The translations under genes and the position numbers were made by a program. From an uncultured Verrucomicrobiota bacterium (GTDB lineage: Bacteria; Verrucomicrobiota; Verrucomicrobiia; Verrucomicrobiales; Verrucomicrobiaceae): a stretch of DNA of 64,000 nt. The first letter of the stretch is position 1, and every line of letters begins with the position of its first letter. This document shows positions 26,716-35,328 of the stretch, piece after piece. A model generated the notes under the pieces. The model did no database searches, was not told the origin of the DNA, and saw nothing but the letters and a program-made list of their open reading frames with translations. The DNA is taken from contig CAILZI010000038.1 in NCBI GenBank assembly GCA_903838675.1, positions 1 through 64,000 on the forward strand. The letters are read 5' to 3'.

Positions 26716-26946
26716 ATGATCAAGACCATCAGCAAGATTGGCAACTCCCAAGGCCTCATCTTTGATGCCGCCCTCCTCCAGCTCGCCCGGCTCAAGGTTG
26801 GAGATGAGGTGAACGTCGAGGTCCACGCAGGTGGCACCATCACCATCACGCCCATGGCTCCGGCGGTCATCGAGGCCGCCAAAGCGGCTGAAACCGTCAA
26901 ACGCCTGATCCAGAAAAACAGCGAGCTATTCCGCCGCCTCTCATGA
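26716..26946 (+). CDS. AbrB/MazE-type antitoxin
   Basis: 76 residues, SpoVT/AbrB swapped-hairpin DNA-binding domain in the first 50 (MIKTISKIGNSQGLIFDAAL, then VGDEVNVEVHAGGTITITPM), followed by a helical tail (AAKAAETVKRLIQKNSELF) that would bind and neutralise the toxin. The stop overlaps the toxin start by 4 bases (ATGA). A perfect palindrome precedes the start. The partner is a Doc-like protein, a pairing also seen in other bacteria. Confidence 0.88.
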   Translation: MIKTISKIGNSQGLIFDAALLQLARLKVGDEVNVEVHAGGTITITPMAPAVIEAAKAAETVKRLIQKNSELFRRLS

Positions 26947-27338
26947 GCCCCCTGATTCTGCATCCGACCCTGAATGGAGTCCTCGCCATCCATGCCGAAG
27001 TTCTCGCCGCGCACGGCGGCAGTCCCGGTCTGCGTTCCCGCGATCTACTCGAATCCGCCCTGGCCGCTCCCCAGGCCGCGATGTCAGGAACCCGAACGAT
27101 CTCTGACCCCATTGAAATCGCAGCGGCCTACTTGTTCTACCTCTGCCGCAACGACGCCTTCCTCAACGCCAGCAAACCCGCCGCCCTGGCCACCTGCCTG
27201 GTCTTCCTGAGCGAAAACGGCCTCCTGAAAAGTGAAGACCTCGATATGAATGCCTGGGAAAACCTCACCCTCGAAACCGCTGCCGGCATCCTGAGCCGGG
27301 ATGAAGTGACGCAAAAACTGCGCGGCTTAGTGTCTTAA
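26943..27338 (+). CDS. Doc-like (Fic-fold) toxin with degenerate catalytic motif
   Basis: 131 residues of the death-on-curing family: LHPTLNGVLAIHAEVLAAHGG, GLRSRDLLESALAAPQ and the helix around YLFYLCRN are characteristic. Active Doc has HxFxDANKR; here the aligned residues 71-79 are DAFLNASKP. The catalytic His is Asp71, the Asp is Asn75, the Asn is Ser77 and the Arg is Pro79; only Phe73 and Lys78 remain. Phosphotransfer activity should therefore be lost while the fold and the antitoxin partner are kept. The gene is intact in length, overlaps the antitoxin, and could now be a regulator or a recently killed toxin. Confidence 0.85.
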   Translation: MSPLILHPTLNGVLAIHAEVLAAHGGSPGLRSRDLLESALAAPQAAMSGTRTISDPIEIAAAYLFYLCRNDAFLNASKPAALATCLVFLSENGLLKSEDLDMNAWENLTLETAAGILSRDEVTQKLRGLVS

Positions 27339-27341
27339 CCC

Positions 27342-27500
27342 CTACCTGTCCCCGGGTGCTGTCCCCTTGCTTCGTCGGCAGCGCTCGCTGCAAAACTTCA
27401 CTTTCTCCCACACTTTTTCCCACTTCTTGCGCCAGGTGAAGGGCCGCCCGCAGACGAGACAAGGCTTGGTGGGAAGTTCCTGTTTTTTCACGCCTTTCAT
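27342..27500 (-). CDS. DUF2256 zinc-ribbon protein
   Basis: 52-residue protein too short for many gene finders. It has two CxxC/CxxxC knuckles (C14-x2-C17 and C37-x3-C41) framing the hallmark [18 protein letters not shown], which defines DUF2256. It is probably a zinc-binding nucleic-acid-associated protein; DUF2256 genes are often found next to photolyase or other repair genes. Its ATG overlaps the stop of the TIGR03915-like gene by 4 bases, making it the third gene of the radical SAM repair operon. It converges on the Doc-like gene with 3 bases between. Confidence 0.85.
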   Translation of the reverse strand: MKGVKKQELPTKPCLVCGRPFTWRKKWEKVWEKVKFCSERCRRSKGTAPGDR

Positions 27501-28390
27501 GCCGGGTCTGATTCGTGGTTTTGGGCAGCTGCTTCGCTCTGATTCATGGCGTGGAGCGATTTTAAATAGGCATTGTTAGGTGCGGGCTTGGCGGCTCGTT
27601 CCTCGGTTTCCAGCATCCCCCGCACGCGCCCCGTACTCTCGGCGATCAGGCCGGCAATCAGCGAGGCCTCGGGCAGATTCTTCCAGTACTTCTTCGGCAT
27701 CTCCGACTGCATGGCGCTGATCTTGACCCGGGCTGGATTGAAGATGTTCCGGTAGTAGGTGCGCCACAGATCATCCAGCGCGTCTTCATCCGGGGCGCTG
27801 CTGCGCGACACTCCTGCGGTGAAATGCAGCCGCGTGCCATCCCAGTGCGCGCACTCATTCGGGGTCAGGATGGACCAGTCCATCCCCGCAAAGCGCTTCT
27901 CAAAAAAAGGTGCCGCCAGCCGCACGATGCGGTGCTCCGGCTCGAACCACGCCACGAACTGCTCGCGCCCGGTGGCGGCATCCGCACCGACCAGCCGAAA
28001 GCGCACAAAGGCATGCATCTTGTGGATGTCACGCCCCACCGCCTTGCTCCAGTCCTGCAGCTGGCGCACATCGCGGTCCGTGGCCATGGTCAGCAGGTGC
28101 CGCTCCGCCCCCCGCGTCAGCCGCCACAGCACCCGGTAGAGCATGCCCCAGCGCCGCGCATCGGTATGCGCCGCCACGCTGCGCGCCAGGTCCATGAAAG
28201 CCGCCGGCACTTTGATGGCACTGGCCCCCTGCTCAGCTGCCGCTGCGGCAGGCTCTTCGCGGACAAACAACGATTCCTCCTGGGCATCATCCGTCCACAG
28301 CACCTCCTCAGGGGCCACGCCCTGCGCCAGCAACTGGCGGGCCGCAGCTCTCCAGGCTTCATACTCAGGCTCGATGACGATCGTGCGCAT
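27497..28390 (-). CDS. TIGR03915-like putative DNA repair protein (radical SAM partner)
   Basis: 297 residues. It matches the 'probable DNA metabolism protein' family that accompanies the radical SAM protein upstream: [55 protein letters not shown] and the closing [15 protein letters not shown] are its recognisable pieces. In many genomes this domain is fused to a uracil-DNA glycosylase domain; no such domain is present here. It starts 10 bases after the radical SAM gene and overlaps DUF2256 by 4. The molecular reaction is unknown; repair of damaged bases is the usual inference. Confidence 0.85.
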   Translation of the reverse strand: MRTIVIEPEYEAWRAAARQLLAQGVAPEEVLWTDDAQEESLFVREEPAAAAAEQGASAIKVPAAFMDLARSVAAHTDARRWGMLYRVLWRLTRGAERHLLTMATDRDVRQLQDWSKAVGRDIHKMHAFVRFRLVGADAATGREQFVAWFEPEHRIVRLAAPFFEKRFAGMDWSILTPNECAHWDGTRLHFTAGVSRSSAPDEDALDDLWRTYYRNIFNPARVKISAMQSEMPKKYWKNLPEASLIAGLIAESTGRVRGMLETEERAAKPAPNNAYLKSLHAMNQSEAAAQNHESDPA

Positions 28391-28400
28391 GCGTGGTCTT

Positions 28401-29693
28401 CTAGAACTCCCCGGATCTCACCGAGAGAAAGTCGCTCGTGGCAGGTGTTGGCGGTGCGTCGAAGTTGATTTCCAGCTGCTCCGGGGGCGGCAAAAACCGC
28501 GCCCGCAGCGAGTCGCTGTCCAGCCCCAGTTTGGCCGGATGATGATCCGCCGTGGTGATGAAGGGCAGCAGCTTCTTCATCTGCACTCGCAGCCGCACCA
28601 GATCCGCCAGCCGCAGACGGGTGTAGCGCCGGGCCGCCAGGATGCGCTCCACATTGCGCACGCCCAGACCCGGAATGCGCAGCAGCAGTTCCCGGGGTGC
28701 TCTGTTCACATCCACGGGGAAAGTGGCCCGGTTTCGCAGCGCCCAGGAAAGCTTGGGGTCCAGCGCCAGGTCCAGATTGGGGTCGGCGGCGGAAGCGATC
28801 TCTTCCACCTTAAAATCATAAAACCGCAGCAGCCAGTCCGCCTGATACAGCCGGTGCTCGCGAATCAGCGGTGGTGCCTTCAGCGGCAAAATGGAAGACG
28901 GTTCCGGGATCGGGCTGAAGGCCGAGTAATACACGCGGCGCAGGCGGTGGGAGGTGTAGAGCTTGTCCGCACAGCCCAGGATCACCGCATCGGTCGAGGC
29001 ATCAGCTCCCACGAGCATCTGCGTGCTCTGGCCCGTGGCAAAAGGCGGCGGCTTGGGGGCGTCCGGTTTGCGTTTCTCCGCATGCCGCTCCTCGATCTTT
29101 CCCCGGATATGCCCCATGGCCGACTCTGTACGCGCCAGGTTTTTCTCCGGGGCAAGGGTGTTGAGACTTTGCTGGCTGGGCAGTTCCACATTGATGCTGA
29201 TGCGGTCCGCATAACGCCCGGCCAGGGCGATGAGGTCCTGCGAGGCCTCGGGAATGGTTTTTAAATGGATGTAGCCACGAAACTGGTGCACCTCCCGCAG
29301 CTTTCGGGCGACCTCGATCACCAGCTCCATCGTGTGGTCCGCACTGCGGATGATCCCGCTGCTGAGGAACAAGCCCTCGATGTAGTTCCGTTTGTAGAAG
29401 TCCAGCGTCAGCTGCACCACCTCATCCGGCGTGAAGCGTGCGCGGGTCACGTTGCTGGACCGCCGGTTGATGCAGTAGTGGCAGTCGTACAGGCAGGCAT
29501 TCGTCATGAGCACCTTCATCAGCGAGACGCAGCGCCCGTCCGGCGTGTAGGAATGGCAGATCCCCATCCCGCCTGTGGAGCCCACGCCCTTCCCGCCCCG
29601 CGAGTCCTTCCGCGCCGCGCCGCTGCTCGCGCACGAAGCATCGTACTTCGCCGCATCGGCCAGGATTTCGAGTTTGCGGGTGAGGTCCATCAT
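28401..29693 (-). CDS. radical SAM DNA repair/modification protein (TIGR03916-like)
   Basis: 430 residues (a second ATG one codon in is equally possible). The radical SAM cluster motif is CLYDCHYC, preceded by MGICHSYTPDGRCVSLMKVL. The TIM-barrel core has LFLSSGIIRSADHTMELV and ISINVELPSQQSL. Near the C-terminus a helix-hairpin-helix-like DNA-binding stretch occurs (LLLRIPGLGVRNVERILAAR). This is the 'putative DNA modification/repair radical SAM' family whose partner is TIGR03915. A LexA-type operator lies 80 bases upstream, so the three-gene operon is probably induced by DNA damage. Confidence 0.9.
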   Translation of the reverse strand: MMDLTRKLEILADAAKYDASCASSGAARKDSRGGKGVGSTGGMGICHSYTPDGRCVSLMKVLMTNACLYDCHYCINRRSSNVTRARFTPDEVVQLTLDFYKRNYIEGLFLSSGIIRSADHTMELVIEVARKLREVHQFRGYIHLKTIPEASQDLIALAGRYADRISINVELPSQQSLNTLAPEKNLARTESAMGHIRGKIEERHAEKRKPDAPKPPPFATGQSTQMLVGADASTDAVILGCADKLYTSHRLRRVYYSAFSPIPEPSSILPLKAPPLIREHRLYQADWLLRFYDFKVEEIASAADPNLDLALDPKLSWALRNRATFPVDVNRAPRELLLRIPGLGVRNVERILAARRYTRLRLADLVRLRVQMKKLLPFITTADHHPAKLGLDSDSLRARFLPPPEQLEINFDAPPTPATSDFLSVRSGEF

Positions 29694-29772
29694 GAGGTGG
29701 CTCTACGTCTCTGCTCACCGTGCCGACCATTTATCGTGTCCAAGCGTGTCACAGGCATGCCGCATACATGAC

Positions 29773-29786
29773 TGTTCTTTAGAACA
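29773..29786. promoter_or_regulatory. LexA-type SOS operator TGTTC-TTTA-GAACA
   Basis: Exact match to the 14-base palindrome TGTTC-N4-GAACA established as the LexA site in Verrucomicrobia (tested in Verrucomicrobium spinosum). It extends to ACTGTTCT-TT-AGAACAGT (29771-29788). It lies 80 bases upstream of the radical SAM gene start on the minus strand and 155 bases before the next plus-strand gene, so the repair operon is the likely target. Confidence 0.75.
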
Positions 29787-29940
29787 GTTCAATGGCAAAC
29801 CGTTGAACCTCGCCTGAATGACACTGCCCGGTGCACCGCCTCCGGTATGAATCCACGGCTCTCACCCAACCCACATTTTTTATTGTCCGGTTTCACCGTG
29901 CCGTGCGGTATAAGCATTCCCGCCAGTTTTTTCCCAACCC

Positions 29941-32900
29941 ATGAAGCTACTTCTTTTCACCCTCGCCCTCCTTGGCTCGGTCGCATCCGCGCACGCGCAG
30001 GAATACCTCGAAATTTCGGCCAATCCGGTCGGTGCCGGCAAAGGCAAAAAGATCGTCCTCGTGGCCGGTGACGAGGAATATCACACCGAAGAGAGCATGC
30101 CCATGCTGGCCAAGATCCTAGCCAAGACCCACGGCTTCAACTGCATCGTGCTCTTCTCCACGGATGAAAAGGCGGGCTTCATCGACCCGAACAATCAGAA
30201 AAACATCCGCGGCACGGAGATGCTGGATGATGCGGATCTCCTCATCATCGGCACCCGCTTCCGCCAGCTCCCCGACGAAAGCCTTGCGCATTTCGCCAAG
30301 TTCCTGAACTCCGGCAAACCCGTCATCGGCTTCCGCACCGCCACCCACGCCTTCACCGGCAATGCCAAGACAGGCGACTTCAAGTGGAGCGAGTTCGGCC
30401 TCAAAATCCTCGGCGAAAAATGGGTCAGCCACCACGGCTCCCATAAGAAGGAAGGCACTCGCAGCGTGGTGGTGGAGGCCAACAGCAAGAACGAAATCCT
30501 GCGCGGTGTCGGCGAGATCTTCTGCACCACCGATGTTTATGGAGCCCCGGATGTGAAGCCTGAGAGCGACACCATCCTGCTGCGCGGTGCCGTCACCGAG
30601 ACGCTCGACCCCAAATCGAAGAACGTCGCAGGCGCGAAGAACGAGCCCATGCAGCCCATCGCCTGGCTGCATGACTACACCGCGCCGGACGGCACCACCA
30701 AGGGCCGCTCCTTCTGCACCACCATGGGTGCCTCGCTGGACTACACGGACGAAAACCTCCGCCGCCTCATCGTCAATGCCGTGCACTCCCTGCTGAAGCT
30801 GCCCGTCGCCGCCAAGGCGGATGTCGCCTTCATCGATCCCTTCAAGCCCACCGCCTTCGGCTTCACCAAGGACGCCAGCTATTTCAAGCAGCGCAATCTG
30901 AAACCCGGCGACTTCGCCACCGGCAGCAGCCCGTCGATGGGAACGCCCGAGGACAAAGCGAAACAGGTGTCAGCCAAGAAGCCGGACGCGAAAAAGCCGG
31001 AAGAAGTCAAAGCCCCGCATGAACCGAGCGTGGAACCCATCGCAGCCACCTCCGCGCGTCCGCAGGCTGTCGCACCGCCGAGCAAGGGCGAACACATCGT
31101 GCTCATCGGCAACGGCCTCGCCGAGCGTGATACGTGGTACAGCCGCATCGAAACCGAGCTGCAGCTGCGCTACCCGGACCGCGAGCTCTTTTTCCGCAAC
31201 ATGGGCCATGTGGGCGATACGCCCGGCTTCCGTCCGCATCCGTCACGTGCCTCGCAGTGGGCCTTCCCCGGAGCGGAGAAGTTTCATCCGGACAAGCCCA
31301 TCCACAACGGTCAGGGCTTCTACGCCACGCCCGACCAATGGCTGACGCATCTGCAGGCGGACACCATCGTCGGCTTCTTCGGCTACAACGAGTCCTTCGA
31401 CGGCCCCTCAAAGGTCGGCAATTTCGAAGCGGAACTCGACGCTTGGGTCGTGCACACCCTGAGCAAAGCCTACAACGGCAAGTCCGCCCCCCGCGTCGTG
31501 CTCGTCAGCCCCATCGCCTACGAAAACCAGAGCGCCAAACGCGATCTGCCAAAAGGTGATGTCGAAAACTCAAACCTGCTTCTCTATGCGAGCTCCATCG
31601 AGAAAGTCGCCAAGAAGCATGGCCTGACCTACATCGACCTCTTCACCCCAACACAGGAGATCGAAGCCAAAGGCGGCGAATCCTTCACCACCGGCGGTTT
31701 CATCCCAACCGACAAAGGTTACGTGGAAGTGGCCAAGATGCTCGCCACCGGCCTTTATGGCCATGCAAGCTACGAGTCGAAGGCGGATCCCAAGCTGGTG
31801 CATGAAGCTGTGAAGGAGAAGGACTGGTTCTGGAACACCGACTACAACATCCTCAACGGCGTGCACGCCCATGGCCGCCGCTACAATCCCTACGGCCCGC
31901 AGAACTACCCCGATGAAGTGCAGAAGTCCCGCGAGATGACCGTCCTGCGCGACAACCTCATCCACGCCGTCGCCACCGGCAAAACCAACGAACTGAAGGT
32001 CGATGACAGTAAGACTCACGCCCTGCCTCCCGTGCCGACCAACTACGTGCCGAGCGTCAAGAACGGCAGTGAGAAGTATCTCTACGGCGAGGACGCGCTG
32101 AAGTCCCTCAAGGTGCCGGAAGGCTACAAGGTGGAGATGTTTGCCTCCGAGAAGGAGTTCCCGAACCTCGCGAACCCCATGCAGATGTCCTTCGACAACA
32201 AAGGCCGCCTCTGGGTCGCCACCATGCCGACCTACCCGCACTACCGCCCCGGCGATGCCATGCCGGATGACAAGATCCTCATCTACGAGGACACCAACAA
32301 CGACGGCAAGGCCGACAAGGAAACCGTGTTTGCCGACAAGCTCCACCTGCCCATCGGCTTCGAATTCGCCACCGAAGGCGTCTACGTGACCCAGGAGCCC
32401 AACCTCATGCTCCTCCGCGACACCAACGGCGACGACCACGCCGACAGCATGGAGATCGTCCTCGGCGGCTTTGACACGCACGACACCCATCACGCCATCA
32501 GCGCTTTCGCCGCTGATCCCAGCGGAGCCTTCATGCTCTGCGAAGGCGTGTTCCTCCACTCCAATGTCGAGACACCCTACGGCCCCGTCCGCTGCGTGGA
32601 TGGCGGCTTCTTCCGCTACAGCCCGCAGCGCAGCATGCTGGAGCGAAGCATCCAGATGAGCATCCCCAATCCCTGGGGCTTCGTCTTTGACCAGTGGGGT
32701 CAGGACTTCCTGCTCCACACCTCCGGCACCACCATGAACTGGGCGCTGCCTGTCGAAGTGAAGCCCACCTTTGGCAGCAAGACCCCCTCCACCGCCGACC
32801 TCGTACCGGATGGCCACAAGGTGCGCCCCACCAGCGGCCTGGAGATCGTCTCCTCCCGCCACTTCCCCGACGAAGTGCAGGGCGACCTCATTTACTGCAA

Positions 32901-34131
32901 CGCCATCGGTTTCCTCGGCATCAAGCAGGTGAAGATCGAAGACAGCGGCACCGGCTGGAAAACCGCACATCGCCAGGACCTCCTCGTCAGCACCGACGGC
33001 AACTTCCGCCCGGTGGATCTCGAGTTCGCCCCCGATGGCTCGCTCTACGTCATCGACTGGCACAACGTCCTCATCGGCCACATGCAGCACAACGCCCGCG
33101 ATCCCCTGCGCGATCACGTGCACGGCCGCATCTACCGCATCACCTATCCGGGCCGCCCGCTGGTGAAGCCCGTGCCCGTCGCTGGCGCACCGCTCGCCAC
33201 GCTGTTCGAAGACCTCAAGGAACCCGAGCTCCGCACCCGCTACCGCGCCCGCCGCGAACTGCGCGCCCGCGACGCCAAGGAAGTCCTGCCCGCCATCAAG
33301 ACCTGGGCCGCAGACCAAAAGGACACCCACGCCAAGCTCGAAGCCCTCTGGGTCACCTGGGGTCTGAACGAGGCCGATGAAGGCCTGCTGCGCGAGATGC
33401 TCGCCTCCCCCGACTTCCACGCCCGTGCCGCCGCCGTGCGCGTGCTGCGCTACAACATCCACCGCATCGCCGATCACGTCGCCCTGCTCGAAAAAGCCGC
33501 CGCCGATGAACACGGCCGCGTCCGTCTCGAAGCCGTCGTCGCCGCCTCCTGGCTGCCGACCATCCCTGCCGCGAAAAACATCGTAGCCATCGCCGCCAAG
33601 CTCCCGCTGGACGACTGGAGCAAAGCCGCCACCAAAACCGCCGCCGACCGCCTCGCGGGAATCGCGGAAATCGTGAAGCCCGAGCATCCCGTCATTCCGC
33701 CACCCTCTTACCTGAGCGATGCCGCCAAGAAGCAGTTCAAGCTCGGCCAGGAAATCTACTTCCGCGAAGGTCACTGCGTCACCTGCCATCAGCCCAACGG
33801 CGCCGGCCTCGATCCCGCCTTCCCCAGCATCGCCAGCAGCCCTTGGGTCACCACCGATCGCGACCGCCTCATCAAGATCGCCATGTACGGCCTCATGGGA
33901 CCGCTCAAAGTCGGTGCCAAGGAATACAACGGCCAGGTCCCCATGACCCCCTTCGGTGGCATGCTCAAAGACGAGGAAATCGCCAGCGTCCTCACCTTCG
34001 TCCGCAATAACTTCGGCAACAAAGCCGACCCCATCTCCGCCGCCGAAGTCAAAGCCATCCGCGACGCCAACCCCGGCCGCATGATGCTCTTCACCACCGA
34101 CGAACTGCTGAAGCAGCATCCGATGAAGTAA
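29941..34131 (+). CDS. giant exported ThuA-like + SGNH-like + dehydrogenase + cytochrome c protein
   Basis: 1396 residues, signal peptide MKLLLFTLALLGSVASAHAQ. Order: a ThuA-like glutamine-amidotransferase-fold domain (about 35-290; IVLVAGDEEYHTEESMPMLA), a Lys/Pro/Glu-rich linker (about 340-370), an SGNH-hydrolase-like domain (about 383-605; IVLIGNGLAERDTW in place of GDSL), a 'PVC membrane-bound dehydrogenase' beta-propeller (about 714-1070; QMSFDNKGRLWVATMPTYPHY), HEAT-like helices (about 1085-1235), and a C-terminal class I cytochrome c with CVTCH at 1279-1283 and a Met-rich end. Likely a periplasmic redox enzyme acting on sugars; the gene stands alone. Confidence 0.92.
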   Translation: MKLLLFTLALLGSVASAHAQEYLEISANPVGAGKGKKIVLVAGDEEYHTEESMPMLAKILAKTHGFNCIVLFSTDEKAGFIDPNNQKNIRGTEMLDDADLLIIGTRFRQLPDESLAHFAKFLNSGKPVIGFRTATHAFTGNAKTGDFKWSEFGLKILGEKWVSHHGSHKKEGTRSVVVEANSKNEILRGVGEIFCTTDVYGAPDVKPESDTILLRGAVTETLDPKSKNVAGAKNEPMQPIAWLHDYTAPDGTTKGRSFCTTMGASLDYTDENLRRLIVNAVHSLLKLPVAAKADVAFIDPFKPTAFGFTKDASYFKQRNLKPGDFATGSSPSMGTPEDKAKQVSAKKPDAKKPEEVKAPHEPSVEPIAATSARPQAVAPPSKGEHIVLIGNGLAERDTWYSRIETELQLRYPDRELFFRNMGHVGDTPGFRPHPSRASQWAFPGAEKFHPDKPIHNGQGFYATPDQWLTHLQADTIVGFFGYNESFDGPSKVGNFEAELDAWVVHTLSKAYNGKSAPRVVLVSPIAYENQSAKRDLPKGDVENSNLLLYASSIEKVAKKHGLTYIDLFTPTQEIEAKGGESFTTGGFIPTDKGYVEVAKMLATGLYGHASYESKADPKLVHEAVKEKDWFWNTDYNILNGVHAHGRRYNPYGPQNYPDEVQKSREMTVLRDNLIHAVATGKTNELKVDDSKTHALPPVPTNYVPSVKNGSEKYLYGEDALKSLKVPEGYKVEMFASEKEFPNLANPMQMSFDNKGRLWVATMPTYPHYRPGDAMPDDKILIYEDTNNDGKADKETVFADKLHLPIGFEFATEGVYVTQEPNLMLLRDTNGDDHADSMEIVLGGFDTHDTHHAISAFAADPSGAFMLCEGVFLHSNVETPYGPVRCVDGGFFRYSPQRSMLERSIQMSIPNPWGFVFDQWGQDFLLHTSGTTMNWALPVEVKPTFGSKTPSTADLVPDGHKVRPTSGLEIVSSRHFPDEVQGDLIYCNAIGFLGIKQVKIEDSGTGWKTAHRQDLLVSTDGNFRPVDLEFAPDGSLYVIDWHNVLIGHMQHNARDPLRDHVHGRIYRITYPGRPLVKPVPVAGAPLATLFEDLKEPELRTRYRARRELRARDAKEVLPAIKTWAADQKDTHAKLEALWVTWGLNEADEGLLREMLASPDFHARAAAVRVLRYNIHRIADHVALLEKAAADEHGRVRLEAVVAASWLPTIPAAKNIVAIAAKLPLDDWSKAATKTAADRLAGIAEIVKPEHPVIPPPSYLSDAAKKQFKLGQEIYFREGHCVTCHQPNGAGLDPAFPSIASSPWVTTDRDRLIKIAMYGLMGPLKVGAKEYNGQVPMTPFGGMLKDEEIASVLTFVRNNFGNKADPISAAEVKAIRDANPGRMMLFTTDELLKQHPMK

Positions 34132-34197
34132 TATCGAACACGAATGGAATTCAGTTAAGAGTATCCATCGTAGGTTTTCGAGTTTGGGGCACAGGAG

Positions 34198-34370
34198 CAA
34201 CGCGCTAGCGTCTTGGAGTGCGGTGGCAGAGATGCACGGCGCAAGCCTGCATCGACGACACCGCTTTCGTGAGGTGAAGAATGTTCTTTTTGCCTGAGCC
34301 CGCCGTCCTGCCTGCGAAAGCGGCGTCGCGCCCAGGCTTGCCGCACGCACTCCAAGACGCGGCGCGTTCG
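34198..34370. repeat. paired imperfect inverted repeat (about 60-75 bases per arm)
   Basis: Left arm 34198-34274 and right arm 34311-34370 are inverted copies of one element. Exact blocks are GCGTCTTGGAGTGCG (34208-34222 against 34346-34360), GCAAGCCT (34241-34248 against 34334-34341) and CCGCTTTCG (34261-34269 against 34315-34323). The left arm carries about 15 extra bases after the first block. It occupies most of the 324-base gap (34132-34455). The layout resembles a REPIN or MITE; no transposase is present. Confidence 0.75.
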
Positions 34371-34455
34371 CGTGAGTACTGGACCGGTCGCTATCGACAG
34401 GCTAAAAAAACGAATACCCTCCACTTTAACCGAGTGCCGTTCGATCATACGCCCC

Positions 34456-35319
34456 ATGCAACACAACCCAGACGATATCGATGTCTTCCAAATCGAGCGC
34501 AGCGTCTGGATTGCAGAGGCGAAGATTCAATCGCCCAACTACGATTTTGCGTTCAGCCAGCTGCTGGCTTGTTCGCATTCGAGGTTTGGCATGGATGAAG
34601 TGACAGCTGTGGCACGCTTCGGCGCTGTGCTTGAGTACGATGCTCTCTACGCAAGCCTCCTGGAGCGTGGCGTCAGACTCGTTCATTCGCCCGCGCAGCA
34701 TCAGCTTTGCAGCGAGCTGCCTCAATGGTATCCCCTGCTGAAAGGACTCACGCCTGAAAGCTGGTGGTATGACAAGGCCCCGGACGCAGAGACTGCAGGC
34801 GAACTGGCTGGATGGCCGCTGTTCATCAAAGGCAGCCGTCAGACGAGCCGTCATCAGTTCAAGCTCTCCATCATTCACAATCCGGAAGAATACCGCGTCG
34901 CCGTTGAAGCTTTTTCAAACGACCGAATGCTTCACTGGCAGCAGGTGGTCATACGCCGCTTCGAACGGCTCCGTCCCATCCAGGCAGACATGGGCCGGCG
35001 CATTCCTGCGTCGTTTGAGTTTCGCTCGTTCTGGTGGCATGGGCACTTGGCCGGTGTTGGCCCCTACTTCGCTGAGTTCGCCAAATACCAATGGACCGAG
35101 AGCGAAAAAACTGAGGCCCTGAGAATTGCAGAGGATGCGGCCAGATGCGTGGTGCTGCCGTTTGTGGTCATTGACCTCGCTCAATGCATCGACGGTCGAT
35201 GGATCGTCATTGAAATTAATGATGCCCAGGAATCCGGCTACGCGGGCGTACCGCGTCTCGCCATGTGGCAGAAAGTTGTCGAACTCGAACAAATGCTGAC
35301 GCCCGATTCGAATGCCTGA
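34456..35319 (+). CDS. ATP-grasp family protein (R2K/DUF4343-like)
   Basis: 287 residues from the ATG at 34456; the preceding sequence belongs to a repeat, so the longer start at 34372 is unlikely. The ATP-grasp fold shows WPLFIKGSRQTSRHQF (ATP-binding lysine strand), WQQVVIRRFERL, and at the end VVIDLAQCIDGRWIVIEINDAQESGY, with the metal-binding Asp and the E-I-N-D motif. This matches the R2K-like ATP-grasp clade, whose members ligate amino acids or modify proteins; some act in peptide tagging or phage-bacteria conflict. No partner gene is adjacent. Confidence 0.8.
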   Translation: MQHNPDDIDVFQIERSVWIAEAKIQSPNYDFAFSQLLACSHSRFGMDEVTAVARFGAVLEYDALYASLLERGVRLVHSPAQHQLCSELPQWYPLLKGLTPESWWYDKAPDAETAGELAGWPLFIKGSRQTSRHQFKLSIIHNPEEYRVAVEAFSNDRMLHWQQVVIRRFERLRPIQADMGRRIPASFEFRSFWWHGHLAGVGPYFAEFAKYQWTESEKTEALRIAEDAARCVVLPFVVIDLAQCIDGRWIVIEINDAQESGYAGVPRLAMWQKVVELEQMLTPDSNA

Positions 35320-35328
35320 CACACGCTC

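Noticed and set aside
31570..34350. 926-codon open frame on the minus strand opposite the giant ThuA/dehydrogenase gene
   Set aside because: It is the antisense shadow of a clearly recognisable protein; its translation is Gly/Val/Glu/Asp/His-rich without any domain, as expected from GC-rich third positions.
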